NCBI GenBank assembly: GCA_028291985.1
Contig: JAQGNE010000070.1
Span: 1-64,000, forward strand
Source of the DNA: Polaromonas sp.
Lineage (GTDB): Bacteria > Pseudomonadota > Gammaproteobacteria > Burkholderiales > Burkholderiaceae_C
Length of the DNA: 64,000 bases
Direction of reading: 5' to 3'
The notes beneath the pieces were generated by a model that saw nothing but the letters and a program-made list of their open reading frames with translations, had not been told where the DNA came from and did no database searches. Shown here piece by piece: positions 27,626-36,183 of this stretch (positions are counted from its first letter, which is position 1; each line of letters begins with the position of its first letter). A program made the translations under genes and the position numbers.

Positions 27626-28225
27626 TCAGGGCGCAGGCACCTGAAGCCCGAGCAGGCCCGCCAACGCAGCCGTGGACATGGCGCCCTCGTTCTTGACGAG
27701 TGCTCCAGTCTGGGCATGGGTGCCCACAATCGTGGGAATGGACGAAAAACCGAAACGGTTCATCAGTTCGGTGTTCTTGCGCAGCGTGTCTTTTTGCGCG
27801 TCGGTGATGCCGGTTGCGCTGATGCCGCCGCCCTTGGCCATGAGCGACGCTTCATGCGTGTCCATCGCTGCTACCGGGTCGCTGGCAGCCAGCAAGGCAG
27901 CGCCTTGCGAGGTGCTGGCGTCATTGAGCAGGCCGACCGGAATCCAGACAAACTTCGCTTGCGACTTCAGGGGCTTGGCCGCATACCAGAGCGCGCCGCA
28001 ATGCGAGCATTGGGTGTCGAAAAATACATAAACCGTACGGGCGCTCATGGCCGAGCCGACCGTAAAACCACTGGCTCCGGCGCTGATCGCCTCCATCGAC
28101 AGGGGTGTTGATGCGCCCTTGGCAGCAGCGGCCGATGGCGATGTGGTGTCGCTGCAGCCAGGCAGCATGACAGACAGGATGGCAGCGGCGGCGACAAGTG
28201 CTGGCGAAAGGCGTTTGAAGATCAT
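27626..28225 (-). CDS. DsbG/DsbC-like thioredoxin-fold lipoprotein
   Basis: 199 residues. Lipoprotein signal with lipobox LPGC (Cys24), a short linker, then a thioredoxin fold with active site CSHC (C73-C76) after VYVFFDTQ, and a cis-Pro loop in SSIPTIVG. It resembles the catalytic half of DsbG but lacks the N-terminal dimerisation domain, so it is probably a monomeric periplasmic thiol oxidoreductase anchored to a membrane. Convergent with the SGNH hydrolase gene, whose paired cysteines could be a substrate (inference). Confidence 0.85.
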   Translation of the reverse strand: MIFKRLSPALVAAAAILSVMLPGCSDTTSPSAAAAKGASTPLSMEAISAGASGFTVGSAMSARTVYVFFDTQCSHCGALWYAAKPLKSQAKFVWIPVGLLNDASTSQGAALLAASDPVAAMDTHEASLMAKGGGISATGITDAQKDTLRKNTELMNRFGFSSIPTIVGTHAQTGALVKNEGAMSTAALAGLLGLQVPAP

Positions 28226-28297
28226 GTCGGTACCAGATGAATGAGCAAATAGACCCCAAGAATAGCCGAAGGCACATGCCCGTCACAGTGCAGCGCT

Positions 28298-31200
28298 TCA
28301 ATGAAAATCCCGGCTCGATGTGCCCAGCCGCCCTAGCAGCGGTGTCAGATCTTCCAGCCGGTGCGCCACCAGGTTGCGAACAGCGCCGTAGCCTTTTTCA
28401 CAGCCGTCTTCCTCGCTGCGCTGCCATACGCCGTATACCGCCAGCAGCCTGGCATGCAGCACTTCATGGCGCTGGGTTTCACGCAGCGATTTCCAGATGA
28501 TGACATTGACCGAACCGGTCTCGTCTTCCATCGACAGGAAAATCGTGCCTTTGGCGGTTTGGGGCTGCTGGCGCATGGTGATGATGCCGCAACTCGCCAC
28601 TTTTTCACCATCGGGCAGCGTATTCAACTGGCCTGCACTGAGCAGGCCTTTGCCGGCCAGCCGCGGCCTTAGCAAGGCCAGTGGGTGCCGGCGCAGGGTG
28701 AGACCGGTCGACCTGTAGTCAAACAGGATGTTTTCCCCTTCAGGGGTGGGCGCCAGGGCCAATGCGGTTTCATGTATCGGCACCGCCTTGAGCAGGCCTG
28801 GCGCGGGCTTGATGGCCGCGGCTTCCCAGACCTGCTGACGCCGGTGACCCGCCAGCGGCAGCAAGGCATCGGCAGCAGCCAGGGTTTTGATCTCCAGTAC
28901 GTTCAGCCGGGCCCGCGAAACCAGGTCTTCAGTCGATGTAAAAGGCGCTTCGGCTCTTGCCTTGACCAGCCGCAAGGCCGCGGCTTCAGGCAAGCCGGCC
29001 ACCAGGCGCAGGCCCAGGCGCACGGCAGGCTGAGGGTCCCGGATGCCAGGGTATTTTTTTTGGGTTGCGGGCTGCTCCTCACATCGTTCGGGTTGGGCTG
29101 CCTGAATGCTTTCGGCAGCCTCAAAACGATCGGACGAGGTTTCAGAAGCACCAAGCGGAAGAACAGGCTCCAGCGTGCAGTCCCATTCACTGGCGGTCAC
29201 GTCCACCGCCTTCACCTCGATGCCGTGTCGGCGCGCATCCTGCACCAGCTGCGAGGGCGCATAAAAGCCCATGGGTTGCGAGTTGAGCATGGCGGCCACA
29301 AAGCAGGCAGGCTCATGGCACTTGAGCCAGCAGCTCACATAAACCAGCTTGGCAAAACTGGCGGCGTGGCTTTCCGGAAAACCGTACTCGCCAAAGCCTT
29401 CGATCTGCTTGAAGATGTTTTCGGAAAACGCCCGCTCATAGCCTTTTTCGATCATGCGGTTGACCAGCCGCTTGTAAAACCGGTGCACGCCGCCCTTGCG
29501 CTTCCAGGCCGCCATCGAGCGGCGCAGGTCGTCGGCCTCATCGGCCGAAAAATCAGCCGCAGTCATGGCAATCTGCATGACCTGCTCCTGAAAGATCGGC
29601 ACCCCCAGCGTGCGGCCCAGCGCTACCTTCAGTTCAGGGTATTGAAAAGGTATCTCGCCGCCGTTCCTCACAATCTCGCGGTTCTTCAGATACGGATGTA
29701 CCATGCCACCCTGAATCGGGCCGGGCCTGACGATGGCGACTTCCACCACCAGGTCGTAATACTGACGCGGCTGCAGGCGCGGCAGCATGGACATCTGGGC
29801 ACGGCTTTCGATCTGGAACACGCCTACCGTGTCGGCCTCGCAGATCATGTCGTAGGTTTGCCGGTCTTCCCCGGGAATGGTGTGCATCTCCAGGCAGCCG
29901 CCACGGGTCTGGTCCACCAGATGCAGCGCACGGCGTATGGCCGACAGCATGCCAAGGGCCAGCACATCGACCTTGAGCAGGCCCACGTCGTCCAGGTCGT
30001 CTTTGTCCCACTGGATGATGCGGCGGTCCACCATCGACGCGGGCTGGATCGGCACCAGCCGGCTCAGCTTGCCCTGCGTCAGCACAAAGCCGCCAACATG
30101 CTGGCTGAGATGGCGCGGAAATCCCGGGCGCTCCTTGTCGCGCTTGCGGCCATCGTCTGCCTGGGCAATCTCGTCCTGGCGGCTGGGGTACACCGCCAGC
30201 AGCAGACGCGACAGCTCCAGCCACTGCAGCACCGGGCCGATCTCATGCTGCCGGCCGGCTTCTTGCAGCTTTTGCTCCAGCAAGCCGCTGCCGTCAAACC
30301 AGAAATGCTCACTGGCAAACTGCTCGACCAGTTCGGTGGCTATGCCCAGCGCCTTGCCGACATCGCGGATGGCGCTGCGCGAGCGGTAGCTGATCACCGT
30401 GGCGGCAATGGCGGCGCGGTCATGGCCGTACTTGTTGTAGATGTACTGGATGACTTCTTCGCGCCGCTGATGCTCGAAGTCCACATCGATGTCGGGTGGC
30501 TCTCGCCGTTCGCGGCTTATGAAGCGCTCAAACAGGGTGTCCAGCTCGTTCGGGTTTACTGCCGTGATGCCCAAGCAATAACAAACCGTGGAATTAGCGG
30601 CAGACCCGCGTCCCTGGCAGAGGATGCCCTTGCTGCGCGCAAACGCCACGATGTCCTGCACCGTGACGAAATACATCTCGTACTGCAGCTCCTCAATCAG
30701 GTCCAGTTCCTTGTCGAGGCTGGCCTGGATTTTGGGAGGAATGCCGCCCGGGAACCTTTCCCGCGCGCCGGCTGCCGTGAGCCGGCGCAGGCAGGCAGCA
30801 GGGCTTTCATCACGCGGCACGATGCTGTCCTGCGGATAGCGGTAGAGGTCGCGGATCTCGTCCAGGTTGAAGCTGCAACGCCCCGCCACCTCAAGCGTTG
30901 CCCGCAACAACTTCGCCGGGTAGATGCTGCTCAGGCGCATCCGCGGACGCAGGTGGGCCTCGGCATTGGCCTGCAGCTCGAAACCGCATTCATGCACGGT
31001 CTTGCCGAGCTTGATGGCGGTCAGCACGTCATGCAGCGGCTTGCGCGATCGGATGTGCATCAGCACCCTGCCCGCCGCCACCAGGCGGATGCCGCTGCGC
31101 TGCCCGATGCTCTGCAACTGCTGCAGCCGCAAGGCATCGTCCATCTCTTGCAGCAGCTCCACGGCCAGCCATGAATGATGGCCAAAAAGGCCTTTTGCCC

Positions 31201-31684
31201 AGGTGCAGACGGCGTTTAGCGCTTCGGTATCGATAGCCGCCGACAACGGAGACAACATGATTTCACACGCCGCCAGGACGGAAAAATCGGTTTCGTCCCA
31301 CACCGCGCGGTAACTGCCTTTTTCGAGCGCATCCCCCGCCTGCCGGACAGCAGTGATGAATTCGCAGAGGTTACCCCAGCCGGCAGCGTTATGCGGCAAC
31401 ACCACCAGCCGGAAAGGCCCGCCGGTTTTTTGACCGGGCTGCACCAGAAATTCTGCGCCCGGAATCAGCTTGAAGCCCAGCTGCTTGGCCGCCACATGCG
31501 CACGCACCACGCCAGCAACCGAACATTCGTCGGTAATGGCAATCGCGCGGTAACCGAGCTGGGCTGCGCGCTCCACCAGTTCGTGGGCATGCGAGGCACC
31601 GCGCTGGAAGCTGAAATTGCTCAGCGCGTGCAGCTCTGCGTAATCGGGCAACTGAAGGGTTTGCGGCAAGGCGTCCGGGAACAT
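28298..31684 (-). CDS. dnaE2: Error-prone DNA polymerase DnaE2 (ImuC)
   Basis: 1128 residues of the C-family polymerase alpha type. Order: PHP domain (YAELHALSNFSFQRGASHAHELV at the start), palm with the catalytic motif PPDIDVDFEHQRR, fingers segments such as FQIESRAQMSMLPRLQPRQ, helix-hairpin-helix region, and a C-terminal OB fold (GIITMRQQPQTAKGTIFLSM). It lacks the long C-terminal tau-binding tail of DnaE1. It performs translesion extension in SOS mutagenesis with ImuA and ImuB. ATG 31684 is 8 nt after the imuB stop. A Gln/Glu-rich insert around residues 850-880 is unusual and looks like a flexible linker. Confidence 0.95.
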   Translation of the reverse strand: MFPDALPQTLQLPDYAELHALSNFSFQRGASHAHELVERAAQLGYRAIAITDECSVAGVVRAHVAAKQLGFKLIPGAEFLVQPGQKTGGPFRLVVLPHNAAGWGNLCEFITAVRQAGDALEKGSYRAVWDETDFSVLAACEIMLSPLSAAIDTEALNAVCTWAKGLFGHHSWLAVELLQEMDDALRLQQLQSIGQRSGIRLVAAGRVLMHIRSRKPLHDVLTAIKLGKTVHECGFELQANAEAHLRPRMRLSSIYPAKLLRATLEVAGRCSFNLDEIRDLYRYPQDSIVPRDESPAACLRRLTAAGARERFPGGIPPKIQASLDKELDLIEELQYEMYFVTVQDIVAFARSKGILCQGRGSAANSTVCYCLGITAVNPNELDTLFERFISRERREPPDIDVDFEHQRREEVIQYIYNKYGHDRAAIAATVISYRSRSAIRDVGKALGIATELVEQFASEHFWFDGSGLLEQKLQEAGRQHEIGPVLQWLELSRLLLAVYPSRQDEIAQADDGRKRDKERPGFPRHLSQHVGGFVLTQGKLSRLVPIQPASMVDRRIIQWDKDDLDDVGLLKVDVLALGMLSAIRRALHLVDQTRGGCLEMHTIPGEDRQTYDMICEADTVGVFQIESRAQMSMLPRLQPRQYYDLVVEVAIVRPGPIQGGMVHPYLKNREIVRNGGEIPFQYPELKVALGRTLGVPIFQEQVMQIAMTAADFSADEADDLRRSMAAWKRKGGVHRFYKRLVNRMIEKGYERAFSENIFKQIEGFGEYGFPESHAASFAKLVYVSCWLKCHEPACFVAAMLNSQPMGFYAPSQLVQDARRHGIEVKAVDVTASEWDCTLEPVLPLGASETSSDRFEAAESIQAAQPERCEEQPATQKKYPGIRDPQPAVRLGLRLVAGLPEAAALRLVKARAEAPFTSTEDLVSRARLNVLEIKTLAAADALLPLAGHRRQQVWEAAAIKPAPGLLKAVPIHETALALAPTPEGENILFDYRSTGLTLRRHPLALLRPRLAGKGLLSAGQLNTLPDGEKVASCGIITMRQQPQTAKGTIFLSMEDETGSVNVIIWKSLRETQRHEVLHARLLAVYGVWQRSEEDGCEKGYGAVRNLVAHRLEDLTPLLGRLGTSSRDFH

Positions 31685-31692
31685 GCAGAGCC

Positions 31693-33144
31693 TCAGGCAA
31701 AAAAGCCGTGCAGGTACCAGTCATGGCGCTGTGCCTGTAACGGGGCTTGCGTATCCGGCAAGACCAGCCGGACGCTGTAAATCCACAGCAGGCTGCCGCG
31801 CTCGTTGCGGTAGATGTAGTAGTCGCGCATCGCCGGCGGCGTCTGGCGTCTGGCATGCGCCTGATGGGCATCTTCAGTGAGCGCAAGCCAGCCAGTGGCT
31901 TCCAGCCGCTGAGGTCCGGCCAGACGCAGCAGCCTGCCCTGGTACAGCGGGTTGTTGCCGGTGACAGCCAGCCTCAAGGGCTCGGGCAACAGCCAACTGG
32001 GGTAAAGCGCTTCAACCCGGTTGTTGTCTGAAAAAGGCAGTGTTTTTAAGTCTTTTTTGCCTCTAGCCCTTTTGATATCAGTGCTTATAGCTATTGATTT
32101 AATAGCGTTTTGCGCCGGCACCCAGCGCTGCATCCGTTCAGGCCGGTGGTCGGCGGCGGGCTGCCAGGCCTGCACCTGCGCCTCGCCCAGGCGCGCGCTC
32201 AGGCGTTCGATCAGTTCAACGAGGCTGCCGCCCTGCTTGCCCTCTTTCATCAGCAAGCTGGCAGTGGCATCGGCGGCATCGCCCAGTGGTTCGGTCACCA
32301 GCGACAGCAGGCTCAGCGAATGCACCGGCGCTGCCAGCTGGTGCCGAGCCAGGTGTTCGGCAACCAGCCGCGCCACATGCTGCAGGGCTTGTGCAGGCTG
32401 GGCGGTTCGTATCTCCAGTTCGCCAGTAGGCGGCACATCCTTTCGCTTGTCGAGGTGCCAGATGAGCCTGAGTGCGCTCAGCCCGCTTTGCCGGCCCAGC
32501 AGCCAGGCCTGCAGCCGGGTCAGCAGGCGTTGCACGCCAGCCATCAGCGCCGGCGCATGGACGACCAGCGCCTCCAGCTCGATCTTTTCCTCAAACTGAT
32601 CTGGCAGCGTCTGCCAGGGGTAGTCATCGGCTACCGCGCCGCGGGCCCGGTCCAGCGCTTCCAGAAGTTCGGCGCCGAAGCGCCGGGCTACGCCGTCACG
32701 CGGCAGGCGCAGCAGGTCATCCCAGGTGCGGCAGCCGATGCGCTCCAGCACGCCCAAGTGCGGCCGAGCAGCGCTCAGGGTATGCATGGGCAGGTTTGCA
32801 ACGCGTGTTTTTGCCGTGGCACCGGGACCATCGAGCTGCTGGCGCAGCCGTGCAATCGCTATCAAGGATGTAGCGCCATACCTTTGATTTATATGGGCTA
32901 TAGCTTGATTTGACTCAAAAAAATCAAGCAGACGGGCTTGCAGCAGCTGGGTCAGGCGCGTCAAGTCGCCAAACAGCCGCAGGCTACCGGTCACGTCCAC
33001 CAGCACGGCCTCATCCAGCAGCGTCACTCGCGGGGAAAAGCCCAATGCCACGCTGGCCACCGCCTGCTGCACCGCGGCGGGCTCCCACAGATCCTGCCCG
33101 GCCTCAATGGTGATCGAGATGTGCAAGGCGATCCAGCAGCGCAT
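31693..33144 (-). CDS. imuB: ImuB, catalytically inactive Y-family polymerase-like protein
   Basis: 483 residues from ATG 33144, which lies inside the end of imuA (41-nt overlap). The N-terminus WIALHISI lacks the metal-binding Asp of active Y-family enzymes, as expected for ImuB, which bridges DnaE2 and the beta clamp. Other marks: LLDEAVLVDVTGSLRLFGD and the C-terminal RDYYIYRNERGSLLWIYSVR. Two copies of the 48-nt palindromic element are inside the gene. Residues 80-96 (around QAIAHINQRYGATSLIA) come from a reverse-oriented copy, and residues 347-362 (AIKSIAISTDIKRARG) from a same-oriented copy. Both keep the frame open. The operon is imuA-imuB-dnaE2. Confidence 0.92.
   Translation of the reverse strand: MRCWIALHISITIEAGQDLWEPAAVQQAVASVALGFSPRVTLLDEAVLVDVTGSLRLFGDLTRLTQLLQARLLDFFESNQAIAHINQRYGATSLIAIARLRQQLDGPGATAKTRVANLPMHTLSAARPHLGVLERIGCRTWDDLLRLPRDGVARRFGAELLEALDRARGAVADDYPWQTLPDQFEEKIELEALVVHAPALMAGVQRLLTRLQAWLLGRQSGLSALRLIWHLDKRKDVPPTGELEIRTAQPAQALQHVARLVAEHLARHQLAAPVHSLSLLSLVTEPLGDAADATASLLMKEGKQGGSLVELIERLSARLGEAQVQAWQPAADHRPERMQRWVPAQNAIKSIAISTDIKRARGKKDLKTLPFSDNNRVEALYPSWLLPEPLRLAVTGNNPLYQGRLLRLAGPQRLEATGWLALTEDAHQAHARRQTPPAMRDYYIYRNERGSLLWIYSVRLVLPDTQAPLQAQRHDWYLHGFFA
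32059..32106 (-). repeat. 48-nt palindromic element, inside imuB
   Basis: On the minus strand: left arm GCTATTAAATCAATAGC, right end GGGCTAGAGGC. It starts on a codon boundary and is translated as AIKSIAISTDIKRARG. Confidence 0.85.
32858..32905 (+). repeat. 48-nt palindromic element, inside imuB, opposite orientation
   Basis: On the plus strand: left arm GCTATCAAGGATGTAGC, right end GGGCTATAGCT. The host gene runs on the minus strand, so this copy is read through its complement and still adds 16 codons without a stop. Confidence 0.75.
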
Positions 33145-33901
33145 CGAGATGTACCTGTGAAAAATGTGGAGCGGTTTCTTCACGCTTGAGGTGGGCGCGC
33201 TCGCGGCTTGCCGCCAGCAGCGCCGCCAGGCGGGCGGGTCGGGTGTCGAGCAGCAGCGGCGAGGCCAGTGGCGGGCCACGCCGCTTCAGTACATGCACCA
33301 GCAGGTTACCGGCCTCCTGGTCTGTGCCTTCCAGCATCAGCCGCAAGGGCGCGGGTGATGATTCGTCTTGGGCCCGCAGCGGCCTGAAGACAAACAGCAG
33401 CTTGTTGTGCGCATGCGCGGCAATTTGCAAACGGCGCAAATGGGCGCTGCGGGCATCAGGAAGCCAGGCCAGCACGGCGGCCACATCGGCGCATTGCAGC
33501 GCTTCACGCGTGGCCCAGAGCAAGGTAGGGGCATCGGCTTGCTGGGCATGGATACACAGCAGGCGCTGCATACGAAGCTGGCGTGCACCCAGGGCCGGTC
33601 CAAAAGGCAGGTAAGGCATGCCAGCCAGCACAATCATGTGCTGGGACGACGCAAGCTGCAAGGCAGCAAGCGCAGGCGCCACCAAACCCCATTCATACAG
33701 ACCCGCCTGGGCTTGCAAAATTTCTATCAACGCACCCTGCGGCCAGCCACCGCCTGGCAAGACAGGGTCAAACGCTGCATGACAGGTCGAGGTTACAGTT
33801 TGTAACGTTGTGCCCAGCTCGCCGGCACGCCATACCGACGCATTCGCCAAGACGTCTGACAAATCTGGCAGGGTGAAACGAGGTGAAAATACCGTCGGCA
33901 T
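33104..33901 (-). CDS. imuA: ImuA, SOS mutagenesis accessory protein
   Basis: 265 residues, RecA-like fold. N-terminal block VWRAGELG, then GGGWPQGALIEILQAQAGLYEWGLVAPALA, which replaces the Walker A of RecA, and IVLAGMPYLPFGPALGARQ. The C-terminal part has RRGPPLASPLLLDTRPA. It is first gene of the SOS cassette imuA-imuB-dnaE2 and acts with RecA in translesion synthesis. A near-perfect LexA box lies 23 nt upstream of the ATG, so the cassette should be DNA-damage inducible. Confidence 0.92.
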   Translation of the reverse strand: MPTVFSPRFTLPDLSDVLANASVWRAGELGTTLQTVTSTCHAAFDPVLPGGGWPQGALIEILQAQAGLYEWGLVAPALAALQLASSQHMIVLAGMPYLPFGPALGARQLRMQRLLCIHAQQADAPTLLWATREALQCADVAAVLAWLPDARSAHLRRLQIAAHAHNKLLFVFRPLRAQDESSPAPLRLMLEGTDQEAGNLLVHVLKRRGPPLASPLLLDTRPARLAALLAASRERAHLKREETAPHFSQVHLDALLDRLAHLDHH

Positions 33902-33924
33902 AGGTCAGGTGAACTCTGGATAAA

Positions 33925-33944
33925 TACTGATTTTTTATACAGTA
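33925..33944. promoter_or_regulatory. LexA box (SOS operator) of imuA-imuB-dnaE2
   Basis: TACTGATTTTTTATACAGTA: CTG-N10-CAG within the palindromic TACTG/CAGTA ends of the proteobacterial LexA consensus, AT-rich centre. It is 23 nt before the imuA start codon, so bound LexA would cover the promoter. Confidence 0.88.
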
Positions 33945-33993
33945 TAAAGTCCAAAAACCGACTTGCCCAAAGCTTTTTTGATATTTGCGCACC

Positions 33994-34029
33994 AATAAAA
34001 AAACAGGCTGAGCCGCCTGTTTTTTTATT
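33994..34029 (-). terminator. Strong intrinsic terminator after dsbB
   Basis: Perfect 15-bp inverted repeat, AATAAAAAAACAGGC (33994-34008) and its complement (34015-34029), with a 6-nt loop and a T-run on either strand. It sits 84 nt past the dsbB stop and isolates dsbB from the SOS cassette promoter. Confidence 0.88.
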
Positions 34030-34112
34030 GACAACACGCGCTGTTTGCTGCGCGAGATCAAAAGCCTCGAGTTAACAACATCTAGCTGGCGATCCAGCAC
34101 ATCTGCCGGAGC

Positions 34113-34619
34113 TCAGCGCCGCTGCGCCTGGCGCAAGACCAAAACCAGCATCACCAGCGCGATGGCCAGAAAGCACAGGAACGACCAGTTGGCGATCGAC
34201 AAGCCCAAAAAGGTCCAATCGACCTTGGTGCAGTCACCGCTACCTTTGAAGATCATCGGAATGGCACGCTGCAGCGGAAAGGTTTCGATCATTCCGTAAA
34301 AGTCGCGGCCGCAGGACACAATCTCAGGTGGAAACCATTGCAAAAAACTCTGGCGGGCAGCGACAAAAGCTCCAAATCCTGAAAGCAGCAGGGCAAGCAT
34401 TCCACCCGTCATCAACAGACCGCGGCTTTTGGCAAGTGCAGTCAGCGCAGCAATGATCATCACCAGCGCCAGGGCGTAGCGCTGGACGATGCACATCGGG
34501 CAAGGCTCAAGCCCGACCACATGCTGCAAATACAGCCCAAAAACCAGCATGGCCGCACAAATTGCAGCTGTCAGCGCCAGAAGACGGCGTGGCATGGCAT
34601 CGAAATACGTCAAAAGCAT
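34113..34619 (-). CDS. dsbB: Disulfide bond formation protein B
   Basis: 168 residues, four transmembrane helices. The first periplasmic loop has the redox pair CPMC after GLEP, followed by IVQRYALA with the conserved Arg that contacts quinone. The second loop carries the second Cys pair, in VSCGRDF and GSGDCTKVDW. It reoxidises DsbA and passes electrons to quinone. ATG 34619 has AGGAAG about 7 nt upstream. It is monocistronic with its own terminator at 33994-34029. Confidence 0.94.
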   Translation of the reverse strand: MLLTYFDAMPRRLLALTAAICAAMLVFGLYLQHVVGLEPCPMCIVQRYALALVMIIAALTALAKSRGLLMTGGMLALLLSGFGAFVAARQSFLQWFPPEIVSCGRDFYGMIETFPLQRAIPMIFKGSGDCTKVDWTFLGLSIANWSFLCFLAIALVMLVLVLRQAQRR

Positions 34620-34697
34620 CTAGGACTTCCTGAACAAATAAATGCCATTGTCCGGCATGGGTGAATCAGTCTTGAGCGGGTCAAACCGTTTGCCTGA

Positions 34698-35037
34698 TCA
34701 CCTGTTTTCAACCAACTTGCCTTCTACATATTTGTGCAGCAAGCTCGAAATGAGGGCCTGATAAGGAAGATCTTCGCTCAAAGCGCGTTTTGCAGTGCGC
34801 GTAAGTCTTTGGACGATATACGCAGAAAAAGTTCTGTTTCAGACTCAACAAAAGGCACCAGATAAACGTACCTTCCATCAGCACGACAGAGATTTTTTTG
34901 GTGTGGATAACGCTCTGTTGGGATGCTCCAGAACATTGATCTCATCTTTTGCTTCGATGTGAAACACGACGCCTTCAAAGCTGACACCCCTGCCCTTTTT
35001 AACAAGGCGTTTTTTCAGGCTCCCAAGCGTAGTGTCG
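34698..35037 (-). pseudogene. Decayed toxin-antitoxin module (BrnT-like toxin fused to antitoxin tail)
   Basis: Three minus-strand frames together give recognisable pieces. First GVSFEGVVFHIEAKDEINVL with EHPNR (toxin N-terminal half). Then, in another frame, ERYPHQKN followed by GRYVYLVPFVESETELFLR (toxin C-terminal half). Then, in a third, KRALSEDLPYQALISSLLHK followed by YVEGKLVENR (C-terminus of a ribbon-helix-helix-type antitoxin). The end of the toxin and the start of the antitoxin are missing and the parts are joined directly, so at least two frameshifts and a deletion occurred. No functional product is expected. Family assignment is from recognised wording of such pairs. Confidence 0.7.
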
Positions 35038-35082
35038 ACTGATCAGCACATGCGAACCCGTGCTGACCAGCGAAACCTTATC

Positions 35083-36183
35083 TCAGATGCCCTCCCCCGC
35101 ATCCACAAACACCCGCACATGACGCGGTGTCAGCGCCAAGATGTCGCCTTCTCGCAAGCTCATTTCCTTGTACTGGCGGGCGGACATCTGCACCTCGATC
35201 AAATTTTCGCCCGGTGGATTACCCGGGCGTTTCTGGCCTTCTTCGGGCACCAGTTCGAGTCTGGCAATGGGACCGATGACGATGGCGCGGCTGAGCTGGG
35301 CCACCATGCCTTCCGCGCCGGGCTGGTAGCGCTGCACGTCAAAGTCATGCGGACGCACATAGGCGGTAGCTTTTGCGTCCTGCGCACCCGCGTGTTCGGG
35401 CGCTGCAAAACTGACGCCTTCGAGTTGCACTTCGCCTTCATGGGCACGGCCATGAAACAGATTGACGTCGCCCAGAAAGCCGTACACAAACGGGCTGGCC
35501 GGGTGGTCCCAGACCTGCTGGGGTGAACCGATCTGCTCGACACTGCCCTGGTTCATCAGCACCACGCGGTCTGCAACTTCCAGCGCTTCTTCCTGGTCAT
35601 GCGTCACAAAAATGCTGGTGACATTGAGGTCTTCATGCAGGCGGCGCAGCCAGCGGCGCAATTCCTTGCGCACCTTGGCGTCAAGCGCGCCGAACGGCTC
35701 GTCCAGCAGCAGCACCTTGGGCTCTACCGCCAGCGCCCGTGCCAGTGCGATGCGCTGGCGCTGTCCGCCGGAAAGCTGCGACGGAAAGCGATCTGCCAGC
35801 CAGTCAAGTTGGACCAGATTCAGGAGCGAATGCACCTTTTCCTTGATCAACGCTTCGCTCGGCCGTTGCCCGCGCGGCTTCATGCGCAAGCCAAAGGCCA
35901 CATTGTCAAACACCGTCATGTGCCGGAACAAGGCGTAGTGCTGAAAGACAAACCCGACCTGCCGCTCACGCACGTGCACGTCGGTGGTGTCTTCGCCGCT
36001 GAAGAAGATGTTCCCGTGATCGGCCGTCTCCAGCCCGGCAATAATGCGCAGCAGGGTGGTCTTGCCGCAGCCTGAAGGACCGAGCAGCGCCACCAGTTCG
36101 CCGGAATGAATATCCAGGCTGACATCGCTCAAGGCCTGGAAATTGCCGAAATGCTTGCTGACGTTGCGAATTTCGATGCTCAT
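35083..36183 (-). CDS. cysA: Sulfate/thiosulfate ABC transporter ATPase
   Basis: 366 residues. Walker A GPSGCGKT (35-42), Q-loop FVFQHYALF, signature LSGGQRQR (from residue 137), Walker [13 protein letters not shown] (157-168) and switch His195 in [12 protein letters not shown]-terminal TOBE-like regulatory domain follows from about residue 240 ([13 protein letters not shown]), typical of CysA. It energises sulfate import by CysT/CysW. The ATG overlaps the cysW stop by 4 nt. It is last in the operon sbp-cysT-cysW-cysA. Confidence 0.95.
   Translation of the reverse strand: MSIEIRNVSKHFGNFQALSDVSLDIHSGELVALLGPSGCGKTTLLRIIAGLETADHGNIFFSGEDTTDVHVRERQVGFVFQHYALFRHMTVFDNVAFGLRMKPRGQRPSEALIKEKVHSLLNLVQLDWLADRFPSQLSGGQRQRIALARALAVEPKVLLLDEPFGALDAKVRKELRRWLRRLHEDLNVTSIFVTHDQEEALEVADRVVLMNQGSVEQIGSPQQVWDHPASPFVYGFLGDVNLFHGRAHEGEVQLEGVSFAAPEHAGAQDAKATAYVRPHDFDVQRYQPGAEGMVAQLSRAIVIGPIARLELVPEEGQKRPGNPPGENLIEVQMSARQYKEMSLREGDILALTPRHVRVFVDAGEGI

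Noticed and set aside
28685-31174. Plus-strand open frame of 829 codons opposite dnaE2
   Set aside because: It is the complement of a clearly conserved polymerase gene; the translated residues show no family features.
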